NCBI RefSeq assembly: GCF_039530225.1
Contig: NZ_BAAAOH010000001.1
Location: 1,612,001-1,676,000 of the forward strand
DNA from: Microbacterium pumilum
GTDB taxonomy: Bacteria > Actinomycetota > Actinomycetes > Actinomycetales > Microbacteriaceae
Direction of reading: 5' to 3'
Length of the DNA: 64,000 bases
Numbering within the stretch: position 1 is the stretch's first letter; the number at the start of each line of letters is the position of its first letter. This document shows positions 1-8,731 of the stretch, one piece after another. The translations under genes and the position numbers were made by a program. Under the pieces are notes generated by a model. The model was given only the letters and a program-made list of their open reading frames with translations, was not told the origin of the DNA and searched no databases.

Positions 1-1025
1 TCTTCACCGAGTGGGAGCTGCGCTCCCGTTTCGCCCACCGACGCGCGCAGCAGCGCCGCGAGCGCGGCGGAGCCTCGCTGGGCGAGGACGAGTGGCTCGT
101 CGTTCCGGTCGAAGCCCGTGGCATCCGCTGGGGCAACCTCATCGCGCTTCCGGGGCCCGATCACGCGGCCGGTCGCACCGCCGTTCTCGAGCAGAGCGCC
201 ATCGCGCTCGCGGTGGGCAGACTCGCAGACGGCGACTCCGACGAGTGGGGACGGATCGGGCGTCAGAGGCTGCTCGACGGCCTGCTCGCGGGCCGCTTCG
301 CCGGTGCCGGGGGTGCGGCGGCGCGCCTCGAGGCGGCGGGTCTTCCGCTGCGCGGTGCACGGCTGTTCGGCATCGTGGTCTCGGGCGCGCCGGTGTCGGC
401 GGAGGCTGCCACTGCGGCAGCCCGCGCACTGCGCGGACGCGCGCTCACCGGATCGGCTCCGGACGGCGTCGTCGCACCGGCATCCGCAACTCTGCTGTCG
501 ATCCCGGCCGACGTGACGTTCGACGACACCGCGGCGCTCGCGTTCGCCCGGTCGCTCGTCCAGGGCACCGGCGAACTCGATCGAGTGGTCGTGTCGGTCG
601 GGCGGAGTGCGGAGGGGCTCGACGCGGCGCTGGTGTCGCTTCACGAGGCGGTCGACCTCGCGCGAGGCCGTCGTCGCCGCGCCGGGGCGGGGCCGCACCT
701 GCGCCGCGCCGAGAATCGGCCGCTCGTACAGCTCGTGACCGCGCTGCGCGACGATCACCGGGTGCTCGAGCACGGTGAGCGGATGCTGGCGCCGCTGATC
801 GTCCACGATCTCGGGCGCGGCGGCGACCTGCTGGACGTGCTCGAGGCGATGCTCGCGCATCCGGGCAACCGGACCGCCGCGGCATCCGCTTCTCATCTCT
901 CGCGTTCGGTGTTCTACCAGCGCATCGCACTGCTCGAGGAGCTGCTCGGCGTCGATCTCGATGACGGCGAGACGCAGACGGCGCTGCATCTCGCATTGCT
1001 GGTACGGCGCAGCGCCGGGCGCTGA
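1..1025 (+). CDS. PucR-family transcriptional regulator (5' end outside window)
   Basis: The frame is open from the first bases of the window to TGA at 1023-1025, giving about 340 visible residues without a start codon. The last 65 residues carry the PucR C-terminal helix-turn-helix signature (NRTAAA, then LSRSVFYQRI and LLGVDLDD). The part before it is the variable middle region of PucR proteins. Family members are DNA-binding activators or repressors of purine, polyamine or amino-acid catabolic genes, acting in the cytoplasm. The polyamine-type operon ending at 1967 on the other strand is a plausible target, but that is inference from position only. The N-terminal sensory domain cannot be seen. 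Confidence 0.85.
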   Translation, partial: FTEWELRSRFAHRRAQQRRERGGASLGEDEWLVVPVEARGIRWGNLIALPGPDHAAGRTAVLEQSAIALAVGRLADGDSDEWGRIGRQRLLDGLLAGRFAGAGGAAARLEAAGLPLRGARLFGIVVSGAPVSAEAATAAARALRGRALTGSAPDGVVAPASATLLSIPADVTFDDTAALAFARSLVQGTGELDRVVVSVGRSAEGLDAALVSLHEAVDLARGRRRRAGAGPHLRRAENRPLVQLVTALRDDHRVLEHGERMLAPLIVHDLGRGGDLLDVLEAMLAHPGNRTAAASASHLSRSVFYQRIALLEELLGVDLDDGETQTALHLALLVRRSAGR

Positions 1026-1079
1026 CGGTGGTGGCCCGGGGGACTGACCGGTGTCGGGCTCCGGTGCTAGCGTCGGATC

Positions 1080-1520
1080 ATGACCCCGCAGGAGATCGAG
1101 ACGCTGACGTACCTGCGCCGCGCCCGGGATCTCATCGACCGCGAGTACGCGAAGCCGCTCGATGTCCCCACCATGGCCGCGAAGGCCCTCATGTCGCCGG
1201 CGCATTTCTCTCGCCGGTTCCGCGCCGCGTACGGCGAGACGCCGTACACCTATCTGATGACGCGCCGTATCGAGCGCGCCATGGCCCTGCTGCGCGAAGG
1301 GGCGAGCGTCACCGATGCATGCATGACGGTGGGCTGTACATCGCTCGGGTCGTTCAGCTCGCGATTCGCCGAGATCGTCGGAGAGTCGGCGAGCTCGTAC
1401 CGCAACCGAGAGCATCACGCGGTCAATGCCATGCCGGCCTGTGTGGCGAAGTCGCACACGCGCCCGGCACGCAATGCATCGAGCAGGAATGGAGAAGCGG
1501 TGGCGCGAGAGGCGGCCTAA
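1080..1520 (+). CDS. AraC-family regulator, DNA-binding domain only
   Basis: This 146-residue protein consists almost entirely of the AraC double helix-turn-helix. The first helix-turn-helix is near residues 25-50 (VPTMAAKALMSPAHFSRRF) and the second near 70-100 (VTDACMTVGCTSLGSFSSRF). A basic tail of about 35 residues shows no domain. No ligand-binding domain is present, so any signal must act through a partner or through expression level. The VOC gene starts 10 bases after its stop, which suggests co-transcription; short AraC proteins are commonly paired with VOC genes in actinobacteria. The family is clear, the target genes are not known. Confidence 0.85.
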   Translation: MTPQEIETLTYLRRARDLIDREYAKPLDVPTMAAKALMSPAHFSRRFRAAYGETPYTYLMTRRIERAMALLREGASVTDACMTVGCTSLGSFSSRFAEIVGESASSYRNREHHAVNAMPACVAKSHTRPARNASSRNGEAVAREAA

Positions 1521-1530
1521 AGTCGCACTC

Positions 1531-1938
1531 ATGACCATTGCACTCCGTTTCACCAATATCACCGTCAGCGATGTCGACGAGGCGATCGCGTTCTATCGCG
1601 ACGGGCTCGGCCTCGAGGTCACGAACGACGTCGGCTCCGGCGATTACCGCTGGGTCACGCTCGGCAGCGAGTCCCAGCCGGGGCTCGGAATAGTGCTGTC
1701 GGAACCGCATGCGGGTCGTTCCCAGGCGGACGGCGACACCATGCAGGAGCTGCTCGCCAAGGGCGTGCTGCCCATGCTCGTCTTCGTGACGGACGACCTC
1801 GACGCGACCTTCGAGACCGTGCGCGCGTTCGGCGCCGAGGTTCTGCAGGAGCCCATCGACCAGGGCTGGGCGCGCGACTGCGCGTTCCGCGACCCGTCTG
1901 GCAACACCGTCCGCATCTCCCAGGCGGCCAGTCGCTGA
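1531..1938 (+). CDS. VOC (glyoxalase/bleomycin-resistance fold) protein
   Basis: The 135-residue product begins with the VOC beta-alpha pattern (ITVSDVDEAIAFYRDGLGLEV) and ends with DPSGNTVRI. Most metal-dependent VOC enzymes end DPDGNxxEL, with the Glu as a metal ligand. Here Arg stands at that place, so metal-dependent lyase or dioxygenase activity is doubtful, and a binding or resistance role is equally possible. The ATG at 1531 is chosen because homologous sequence begins there; longer upstream starts would overlap the AraC gene. It probably shares a transcript with that regulator. Substrate unknown. Confidence 0.8.
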   Translation: MTIALRFTNITVSDVDEAIAFYRDGLGLEVTNDVGSGDYRWVTLGSESQPGLGIVLSEPHAGRSQADGDTMQELLAKGVLPMLVFVTDDLDATFETVRAFGAEVLQEPIDQGWARDCAFRDPSGNTVRISQAASR

Positions 1939-1966
1939 CCCGGGACCTGCTGCTCGGGGCGCCAGT

Positions 1967-2317
1967 TTACGGCGTGAGGTAGACCTTTCGCAGCGTCTCG
2001 CGCACGGTCCACACTGTGCGCATTCCCGCGGTGAGCCGCACCACGGCACCGGGCGCCAGCGGGATCGGCGGGAGCGCCGGGTCGACGAACTCGACCGTCG
2101 CGTCACCCGCGAGGACGACGAACAGCTCGTCCGCCTCGACGTCGCTCATCGCCCCAGGTGACATCTCCCACACCCCGAGCTCGGCGCCGCCGCTCTCATC
2201 GAGCGTCGCGTAGCCGGTGGTCGGGTCGCCCGCCACGATCTGTTCGGCCGGCACCGGATCATGCTCGAGCGGCAGAGCCGCGGCATCCGTCGCCGTACCT
2301 GGACTCAGCCGGCTCAC
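1967..2317 (-). CDS. Cupin-domain protein, DUF861/EutQ-like
   Basis: This 116-residue single-domain cupin has the core LGVWEMSPGAMSDVEADELF followed by VVLAGDATVEF, typical of the DUF861 group. The group includes EutQ-like proteins and proteins encoded next to amine-oxidising enzymes. The GTG start at 2317 overlaps the TGA of the FAD oxidase (GTGA), so translation is probably coupled. It is the last gene of the polyamine-type operon. The role is unknown; a small enzyme or chaperone acting on an oxidation product would fit the context. The usual metal-binding His residues of active cupins are not evident. Confidence 0.8.
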   Translation of the reverse strand: MSRLSPGTATDAAALPLEHDPVPAEQIVAGDPTTGYATLDESGGAELGVWEMSPGAMSDVEADELFVVLAGDATVEFVDPALPPIPLAPGAVVRLTAGMRTVWTVRETLRKVYLTP

Positions 2318-3750
2318 GAGTCGAACCCGAGCCCGAGTGAGTCGAGCGTCTTCAGGAGGAGGTTGCGCCGTCCGCGGTTGTGATCGGCGCGGTCGAGAGA
2401 CCAGCGTGTGGCATTGATGCCGACGGCCGCAGCCGGCTCGGGCGGGAAGGGCAGCGGGCGCTTGCGCACCATCTCGAGCTGAGTGCGTTCGGTCCGCTCG
2501 CCGGCGAGGAGATCGAGCATGACGTCGCCGGCGAACCGCGTCGCGGCTACGCCGAGTCCGGTGAAACCGGCGGCGTATGCGACGCGGTTGTCGCGGGCGG
2601 TGCCGAAGAACGCGCAGAACTGCGTCGAGGTGTCGATCGCGCCCGCCCAGCGGTGCGTGAATCTGGTGCCCTCGAGCTGAGGGAAGGTCGTGAAGAAGTG
2701 GCTCGCGAGCTTGTCGAACGTCTCGGGGCGATTCTCGTAACCCGACCGCACTCGGCGTCCGTAGTGGTAGACCGCGTCGTAGCCGCCGAACAAGATGCGC
2801 TTGTCGCGGCTCATCCGGAAGTAGTGGAACTGGTTCGCGAGATCGCTGATGCCCTGCCGGTCACCCCACCCGATGTCGTCGAGCTGGTCGTCGGTGAGCG
2901 GCTCGGTCATGAGCACGTAGTCGTATACGGGAACCGTCATGAGCCGATTGCGGCGGAGGAGCGAAGGGAAGACGTTGGTGGCGAGGACGACGCGCTTCGC
3001 CGTCGCCCGGCCGCCGTGTGTGATGACCGTGACGGACGCCTGATCGTCTTCGAGCCCGCGCACGGGCGACGACTCGAAGATCTCGACCCCGGCGTCTTCC
3101 GCGGCGCGTGCGAGCCCCGCTGCGAGCTTGCCCGGATGGACCAGCGCTGTCGCGTGCTTGTCCCACACCGCACCGAGGAAAGTCGGCGACGCGACGGAGG
3201 CCTGCACCTCGGTCGCGCTCAGCCGCTGGATGCCTTCGTCGCCGCGGGATGCGGCATCCGTCGCCCATTCATCGAGCCATTCGAGTTGGTGCGGCTCGGT
3301 CGCGACAGCGAGGCTGCCGACACGCTCCCAGTCCGCGTCGATGCCGTAGGCGGCGATGTCTTCGCCCATGGCGTCGAGGTTCGCCATGCCGAGCCGGTCG
3401 AGGGCCGCGATCTCGTCGGGCCACCTGCTGATCCCGTTCTCGTGGCCGTGGGTGAGGCTCGCCTCGCAGAACCCACCGTTGCGACCGGACGCCGCCCACC
3501 CGACCGTGCGCGCTTCGAGGATGACGACGCGGGAACTCGGGTCGCGACGCTTGGCATGCAGCGCCGTCCAGAGGCCGGTGTATCCGCCGCCGACGATCAC
3601 GAGGTCAGCGGTGGTCGGGCCGGCGAGCCGTGGACGCGCCTCGCGTGCACCGAGGTCGTCGAGCCAGAACACGCTCTGCCGCGCGTCGGCGAGGCTTTGA
3701 CGGATGACGGATGCTGCCGGCCGCTGTCGTTCGAAGACGGTCGTGCCCAC
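2314..3750 (-). CDS. FAD-dependent amine oxidoreductase, PuuB-like (DAO superfamily)
   Basis: The 478-residue protein has a dinucleotide-binding motif at residues 54-59 (VIVGGGYTGL) and the GWAASGRNGGF segment near 80-92, characteristic of the gamma-glutamylputrescine oxidase and related amine-oxidase group. It likely oxidises an amine to an aldehyde, passing electrons to oxygen or an acceptor. GTG at 3750 is chosen because an AGGGAA stretch lies about 9 bases upstream; a longer reading to 3882 adds a low-complexity Pro/Arg leader translated from a GGGGC run. It follows the potABCD-like genes and an amidohydrolase, suggesting catabolism of an imported polyamine or its conjugate. The exact substrate cannot be read from sequence. 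Confidence 0.85.
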   Translation of the reverse strand: MGTTVFERQRPAASVIRQSLADARQSVFWLDDLGAREARPRLAGPTTADLVIVGGGYTGLWTALHAKRRDPSSRVVILEARTVGWAASGRNGGFCEASLTHGHENGISRWPDEIAALDRLGMANLDAMGEDIAAYGIDADWERVGSLAVATEPHQLEWLDEWATDAASRGDEGIQRLSATEVQASVASPTFLGAVWDKHATALVHPGKLAAGLARAAEDAGVEIFESSPVRGLEDDQASVTVITHGGRATAKRVVLATNVFPSLLRRNRLMTVPVYDYVLMTEPLTDDQLDDIGWGDRQGISDLANQFHYFRMSRDKRILFGGYDAVYHYGRRVRSGYENRPETFDKLASHFFTTFPQLEGTRFTHRWAGAIDTSTQFCAFFGTARDNRVAYAAGFTGLGVAATRFAGDVMLDLLAGERTERTQLEMVRKRPLPFPPEPAAAVGINATRWSLDRADHNRGRRNLLLKTLDSLGLGFDS

Positions 3751-3909
3751 GGGTATCACTTCCCTGTCGCTCGGTGCTCTTCCCATCCTTCCGGGCGCGT
3801 GCTCGCGACGCGAGTGGTGGCTGTCGGGACTTGCGCGACTTCCGGACAGGCTGTCGGGGCGGGGCGGGGCGGGGCGGGGCAAGCGTCGGGCCTGAGCACC
3901 GGGAGCGGG

Positions 3910-5565
3910 TCAGGCATCGGGTGCCGCGTAGACGCGGGCGCCCTCGACGAAGGTCTGCAGCACCCGCGTCGCTCCGATCTGATCGGCCGGACCGTCGAAC
4001 GGATCGCGGTCGAGCACCGCGAGGTCGGCGTACTTTCCGGTCTCGATCGTGCCGGTGTCGGCGTCGAGATGGTTCACCCACGCAGAACCGGCGGTGTACG
4101 CCGTCAGGGATGTCGCGAGGTCGATCGACTGCTCGGGGAGGAACGCGTCGTACTCGCCCTCTTCGTAGCCGGGCGCGGACCTCCGGTTCACCGCGACGTG
4201 GATCGCCGCGAGCGGGTTGGGAGTCGAGACCGACCAGTCGCTGCCTGCGGCGAGCACGGCGCCGGAGCGCTGCAGGTCGCCGAACGGATACTGCCAGGCA
4301 TCCCGAGGCGAACCGAGGAACGGCAGCGTCAGGTCGACCATCTGCGGCTCGAGGGCCGCCCAGAGGGACTGCATGTTGGCGGCGACTCCGAGCCGACGGA
4401 ACCGCGCGATGTCTTCGGGATGCACGACCTGGATGTGGGCGATGTGGTGACGGTTGTCGCCGCGGCCGTTGCGGGCGATCGCGGCCTCGACGGCATCGAG
4501 GCACTCGCGCACGGCTCGGTCGCCGATGGCGTGGAAGTGCACCTGGATGCCCTCGGCATCCAGCCGGGGCACCGCCTCGGTGAGGATCTCGGGCGGCACG
4601 AACGAGATGCCCGAGTTGTCGGTGAAGTGCCCGTGGCCGTCGTGATACGGCTCGAGCATCGCCGCGGTGAAGTTCTCGGCGACGCCGTCCTGCATGATCT
4701 TGACGGATGTGGCGGCGAAGCGGCCGCCGCGGTAGCGCTCGCGACGCTCGAGGATGGAGGGGATCTGCTCGAGACCCCTCGCACGGTCCCACCAGATCGC
4801 CCCGACCACGCGGGCCGTCAGCGTGCCGTCGGCCGCGGCTCGCAGGTACGCCGGTGCCGCATCGATCAGGTCGGCGTACTCGCCGATGATCGCGTCCTGC
4901 CACGCCGTGATGCCGTAGGAGTGCAGGTACTCCTGCCCCCGCAGCAGGGCCTGCGTGAGCACGTCGACGGTGGTCTTCGGCAGCAGCCGGTTCACGAGCG
5001 ACATCGCACCCTCGTGGAGGGTGCCGGTGGGCATGCCGTCCCCGTCACGCTCGATGCGGCCGTCCGCGGGGTCGGGCGTGTGCCGGTCGATGCCGGCGAG
5101 CCGCAGCGCAGTGGAGTTGACCCACGCGCCGTGGCCGTCGCGGTTGGGAAGGAACGCCGGGCGGTCCGGAAGCACGCGATCGAGGGATGCCGCGGTCGGC
5201 GTGCCGCCGGGGAACGCCGACATGCCCCAGCCCCCGCCGAGGATCCACTCGTCATGCGGATGCGCTGCCGCGTACGCGGCGATGATCTGCAGGTACCCCT
5301 CTTCGGTCGAGCCTGCGTTGAGGTCGCAGCGAAGCAGCTCGAGGCCGCCGGAGACGGGATGCACGTGCGCGTCCTGGAAGCCGGGCACCAGCATCCGCCC
5401 GCCCAGGTCGACCACTTCGGTGCTCGGTCCGATCAGCGCGCGGACGTCATCTCCGCCGACGGCGACGATGCGACCATCTGTCACCGCGACCGCGCTGGCG
5501 CGTGAGCGCACCGTGTCTGCGGTGAAGACGGGTCCGCCGCTGAAGACGAGATCGGCGTGGGGCAT
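3910..5565 (-). CDS. Amidohydrolase family 3 protein, YtcJ-like
   Basis: The 551-residue metal-dependent hydrolase has HxH at residues 67 and 69 (DAHVHP), further metal or proton-transfer motifs (FHAIGD, HIAHIQ) and a terminal Asp motif (AAGSDWSVS). These match the YtcJ/N-substituted formamide deformylase group, whose known members cleave amides or formamides. ATG at 5565 is preceded by AAGGAG at good spacing; the open frame extends further upstream only through the palindromic repeat at 5587-5676. It sits between the ABC importer genes and the amine oxidase, so hydrolysis of an amide or acyl derivative of an imported amine is plausible. Substrate not determined. Confidence 0.85.
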   Translation of the reverse strand: MPHADLVFSGGPVFTADTVRSRASAVAVTDGRIVAVGGDDVRALIGPSTEVVDLGGRMLVPGFQDAHVHPVSGGLELLRCDLNAGSTEEGYLQIIAAYAAAHPHDEWILGGGWGMSAFPGGTPTAASLDRVLPDRPAFLPNRDGHGAWVNSTALRLAGIDRHTPDPADGRIERDGDGMPTGTLHEGAMSLVNRLLPKTTVDVLTQALLRGQEYLHSYGITAWQDAIIGEYADLIDAAPAYLRAAADGTLTARVVGAIWWDRARGLEQIPSILERRERYRGGRFAATSVKIMQDGVAENFTAAMLEPYHDGHGHFTDNSGISFVPPEILTEAVPRLDAEGIQVHFHAIGDRAVRECLDAVEAAIARNGRGDNRHHIAHIQVVHPEDIARFRRLGVAANMQSLWAALEPQMVDLTLPFLGSPRDAWQYPFGDLQRSGAVLAAGSDWSVSTPNPLAAIHVAVNRRSAPGYEEGEYDAFLPEQSIDLATSLTAYTAGSAWVNHLDADTGTIETGKYADLAVLDRDPFDGPADQIGATRVLQTFVEGARVYAAPDA

Positions 5566-5586
5566 GGATGACTCCTTGGGGTGTTC

Positions 5587-5676
5587 GGTCGTTGAGCGAC
5601 GAGCGAAGCGAGGAGACGAAACGCAGCGGCCCAGGCGTTTCGTCTCGGTCGCTCCGCTCCCTCGCTCAACCACCGA
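5587..5676. repeat. Palindromic intergenic repeat, family 1 copy a
   Basis: An inverted repeat of about 90 bases starts with GGTCGTTGAGCG and returns as CGCTCAACCACC, with inner arms GACGAAACGC and GCGTTTCGTC. It lies between potC and the amidohydrolase gene and could fold into a long mRNA hairpin. Related copies are at 46201-46286, 25488-25525 and 36599-36661. Confidence 0.8.
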
Positions 5677-5698
5677 GAACGGAGCGACCGAACTGCCG

Positions 5699-6622
5699 TC
5701 AGCCGCCGGCCATCGTGCGGGCTATGTCGGTGGCGGAGTCCCCGGCGCGCCTGAGCACCCACGCCACGACGGCGAGCGCGAGGAGCGTGAGGAGGAGCAT
5801 GACCGTCGAGACCGCGGCGATCTCGGGCCGCAACCCGCTCCGGAGGGCGCTGAGGACGTAGACCGGCCACGGTGTGGAGCCCGAGACCTGCACAAAGGAC
5901 GAGACCACTGTGTTGTCGAGGCTGAAGGTGAATGCCAGCAATGCACCGGCGAGGACGGCGGGCAGGGCGAGCGGCAGCGTGACGCGGCGGAACGTCTGCA
6001 GCGGCGACGCGTAGAGGTCGGCGGAGGCCTCTTCGAGGTTCGCGGGGAGCCCGATCAGACGGGCGCGCACGATGTAGGTGACGACCGCCACCGAGAACAG
6101 CGAATGGCCGACCACGAGGCGCACGGTGCCGTCGTTGAAGATCGACATCCCGAGGTCCTGCCCGAGGAAGACCAGCCACGGCAGCAGCGACACCGCGTCG
6201 ACGATCTCGGGCGTGACCGACACGAGCAGCAGCAGAGCGACGAACCAGTACGTCCACTTGCCAGGCTTGCGCGCGAGGGCGATGCCGGCGAGCGTGCCGA
6301 GCAGTGTCGCAAGCACCGACGCGATGGCACCCGTCTTGATCGAGACCAGTACCGCGTCACTCAGGACGCTCTTGTTCAGCAGCGCGAGGTATCCGTTGAA
6401 CCCGAACTCGGTGAAGGCGGTCAGCAGGCGTCCGTTGTTGAACGAATACAACACGATGACGACGATCGGCGCGAACAGGAACGCGAAGATCAGGATGCTC
6501 CACACCACGAGCAGGCGGTCGGTGAGCGGTCGGCGATGCCGATGCAGGGGTGCCAGTGCCCGCGGGGCGCGAGGTGCTGCGGCATCCGGGCTCGCCATCG
6601 GACCCGTCTCGAGGGCGGTCAT
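5699..6622 (-). CDS. potC: ABC transporter permease, PotC-like
   Basis: This 307-residue inner-membrane protein has about six hydrophobic segments and the binding-protein-dependent permease EAA loop (EEASADLYASPLQTFRRVTL) near residue 200. It forms the channel of a spermidine/putrescine-type importer with the preceding permease. The ATG at 6622 overlaps the TGA of that gene by one base (TGATG), so the two are translationally coupled, and a GAGGAG site lies just upstream. The N-terminal 45 residues are Ala/Pro/Arg-rich and cytoplasmic, longer than usual for PotC. The symbol is by family; transport specificity is inferred. Confidence 0.85.
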   Translation of the reverse strand: MTALETGPMASPDAAAPRAPRALAPLHRHRRPLTDRLLVVWSILIFAFLFAPIVVIVLYSFNNGRLLTAFTEFGFNGYLALLNKSVLSDAVLVSIKTGAIASVLATLLGTLAGIALARKPGKWTYWFVALLLLVSVTPEIVDAVSLLPWLVFLGQDLGMSIFNDGTVRLVVGHSLFSVAVVTYIVRARLIGLPANLEEASADLYASPLQTFRRVTLPLALPAVLAGALLAFTFSLDNTVVSSFVQVSGSTPWPVYVLSALRSGLRPEIAAVSTVMLLLTLLALAVVAWVLRRAGDSATDIARTMAGG

Positions 6623-7509
6623 CACGTGACCTCCTCGAGGACGAGGCGATTGCGGCGGCGGAAAGGCAGCGAGACGAGCCACAGCAGGCCACCCATCACT
6701 GCGACCGACAGCATGATGATCGCGATCAGCATGATCGCCATCGCCGAGCCGAGCGCCCAGTTCTGAGCGGTCTGGAACTGGCTGGCGACCAGCTGTCCCA
6801 CCATGTTGCCCTTCGCTCCGCCGAGCACGGTCGCCGTGATGTAGTCGCCCATCAACGGGATGTAGACGAGCAGTGCGCCGACGATCACGCCAGGCCGGGC
6901 AAGAGGGAACGTGACGCGTGCGAACGTGCGCCAGCGGTCGGCTCCGAGGTCCTTCGAGGCCTCGCGCATCGCGGTGCCGACGCGGTCGAACGCGACGAAG
7001 AGCGGCAGGATCATCAGCGGCAGGTAGTTGTAGACCACACCCAGCAGCACCGCGGGGCGGGTGTACAGGATGTCGAGAGGTCCGAGCCCCATGGCCTGGA
7101 GCAGCTGCGACAGCCAGCCCTGCGGCGAGAGGATGACCTGCCAGCCGATGGTGCGAACCAGGAAGTTGGTCCAGAACGGCACGAGCACCAGGGCGATCAG
7201 GATGCCCTTCATGTTCGCGGGTGCCTTCACGGCCATCCAGTACGCGACGGGCGCCCCGATGGCGAAGCAGATGGCGGTTCCGGCGATCCCGATCCACAGC
7301 GTGTTGAGGAACGTGTCGAAGAATGTCGGCGTCAGCGCCTCGAGGTAGCGGTCGAACGACAGGATGTCGTTGGCGTGCGTGCCGAACATCCCGGGCTTGT
7401 AGCCGAAGCTGTACCAGAAGACGACCGCGACCGGCGCGACGAAGAACACCAGCAGCCACGCCCACGCGGGAATCGCGAGCGCGAATGCGGGAAGGCGGAC
7501 TTTACGCAC
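6622..7509 (-). CDS. potB: ABC transporter permease, PotB-like
   Basis: The 295-residue membrane protein begins with a hydrophobic segment (LAIPAWAWLLVFFVAPVAVV) and has about six membrane spans. Its EAA loop is EASKDLGADRWRTFARVTF, and it contains the LMGDYITATVLGG region typical of PotB. It pairs with the PotC-like permease to form the membrane channel. The GTG start at 7509 overlaps the end of the binding-protein gene by 8 bases. It is part of the potA-D-B-C unit. Family assignment is strong; the substrate could be a polyamine or another cationic amine. Confidence 0.87.
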   Translation of the reverse strand: MRKVRLPAFALAIPAWAWLLVFFVAPVAVVFWYSFGYKPGMFGTHANDILSFDRYLEALTPTFFDTFLNTLWIGIAGTAICFAIGAPVAYWMAVKAPANMKGILIALVLVPFWTNFLVRTIGWQVILSPQGWLSQLLQAMGLGPLDILYTRPAVLLGVVYNYLPLMILPLFVAFDRVGTAMREASKDLGADRWRTFARVTFPLARPGVIVGALLVYIPLMGDYITATVLGGAKGNMVGQLVASQFQTAQNWALGSAMAIMLIAIIMLSVAVMGGLLWLVSLPFRRRNRLVLEEVT

Positions 7510-8680
7510 CCGCAGCGGCCTTGGCCTTGTTCCAGATGTCGACCGTGCGCTGCTGGGCCTCGTTCACTTCGCCGTCGACCATGGTGTCGAGCTGCTCGGG
7601 TGTGAAGAACACGAGGTCGAGCATCTCGAGATCCTCGCCCTCAGCCGTGGCCTGGATGTCCTTGGCGCCCGTGTGGTATCCGATGTAGTCGAGCTCCCGC
7701 AGTGCATTCTCGGGAGTCAGCACGTAGTCGATGAAGGCGTGCGCTGCTTCGGGATGCGGCGCGCTCGCCGAAATCGCCCAGTTGTCCATCCACAGTTCGG
7801 TGGTGGGCGACCCGAGCACCCATTGCCACTTGTCGGGATCGGGGGAGTTGAGGATGCCCTGCCGTGCGTCGCCGTTCCACACCTGCACCAGCGCCTGGGT
7901 GCCCTGCGGGATCGCACTCGAGCCTGGGTAGGAGTCGAAGGCGGCGATGTTCGGTGCGAGGGTGTTCACGATGAAGTCCTCGCAGGCGTCGATGTCTGCG
8001 GTGTCGGTCGTGTTCCAGTCGATGCCGTTGGCCCAGTAGTACATCCCGGTGATCTCCGCCGGGTCGTCCAGAACACTGACCTTGCCGCTCGCCTCGTTCT
8101 GCGCGGCATCCAGGAAGTCGTTCCAGTCCTTCAACTCGCGCGTGATGACGGTCTTGTCGTACACGAAGCCCGTCGTGCCCCATGCCTTGCAGATGGAGTA
8201 CTCGTTCGTGGGATCCCAGCTGCGGCCGAGGAACGCGGCATCCATGTGCTCGAGGTTCGGGATGAGGTCCTTGTTGAGCTTCAGCAGCAGGTTGTTCTGC
8301 ACCATCTGCGGGATGAAGGCGCCGGTCGGAACGATGATGTCGTAGCCGCCGGTTCCCTTGGCCGCGACGAGCTTCGAGATGAGCTCTTCGTTGGATCCGA
8401 ACGCGTCGACGGTGATCTTGGGGCCGAATTCCGACGTGAAGTCCGTCAGCACTTCGGGCGCGTCGTAGTCGCCCCACGAGTAGATCGACAGCTTGTCTTC
8501 GAGCGTTCCGCCGGTTGCAGCCGGTTCCGCCTTCGCACCAGGGGAGGCGCACGCTGCAAGGAACGCCGCGCCGCCGGCAGCGGCCGCGAACGAAAGGAAC
8601 CGGCGGCGCGAGAGCTCTCGCACCAGGATGGGCGCGGCGTTGCGATGCGCCAGGATTCGGACGGGGTTCTGCTCGGCCAT
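7502..8680 (-). CDS. potD: ABC transporter substrate-binding lipoprotein, PotD-like
   Basis: The 392-residue extracytoplasmic binding protein captures substrate for the adjoining importer. It has a twin-arginine motif (SRRRFLSF, residues 24-31) and a lipobox LAAC with Cys44, so it is probably exported folded by Tat and lipidated. The mature part opens with LSIYSWGDYDAPEV and contains GYDIIVPTG, both typical of the spermidine/putrescine-binding family. Placing it between the ATPase and permease genes is the usual order. The ligand is inferred to be a polyamine; related proteins bind other amines, so this is not certain. Confidence 0.9.
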   Translation of the reverse strand: MAEQNPVRILAHRNAAPILVRELSRRRFLSFAAAAGGAAFLAACASPGAKAEPAATGGTLEDKLSIYSWGDYDAPEVLTDFTSEFGPKITVDAFGSNEELISKLVAAKGTGGYDIIVPTGAFIPQMVQNNLLLKLNKDLIPNLEHMDAAFLGRSWDPTNEYSICKAWGTTGFVYDKTVITRELKDWNDFLDAAQNEASGKVSVLDDPAEITGMYYWANGIDWNTTDTADIDACEDFIVNTLAPNIAAFDSYPGSSAIPQGTQALVQVWNGDARQGILNSPDPDKWQWVLGSPTTELWMDNWAISASAPHPEAAHAFIDYVLTPENALRELDYIGYHTGAKDIQATAEGEDLEMLDLVFFTPEQLDTMVDGEVNEAQQRTVDIWNKAKAAAGA

Positions 8681-8731
8681 GGACGGGTCCTCTCGGGTTC
8701 GGGCTCGGGGGGTCAGGCGGCGATCGGTGGA

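Noticed and set aside
3750..3882. A 44-residue N-terminal extension of the FAD oxidase
   Set aside because: It is Pro/Arg low-complexity sequence from a GGGGC run; a ribosome-binding site precedes the GTG at 3750 instead.
2380..5505. A 1041-codon open frame on the plus strand opposite the oxidase and amidohydrolase genes
   Set aside because: It is antisense to two genes with clear motifs and has the Arg/Val/Glu bias of a shadow frame in high-GC DNA; no domain is recognisable.
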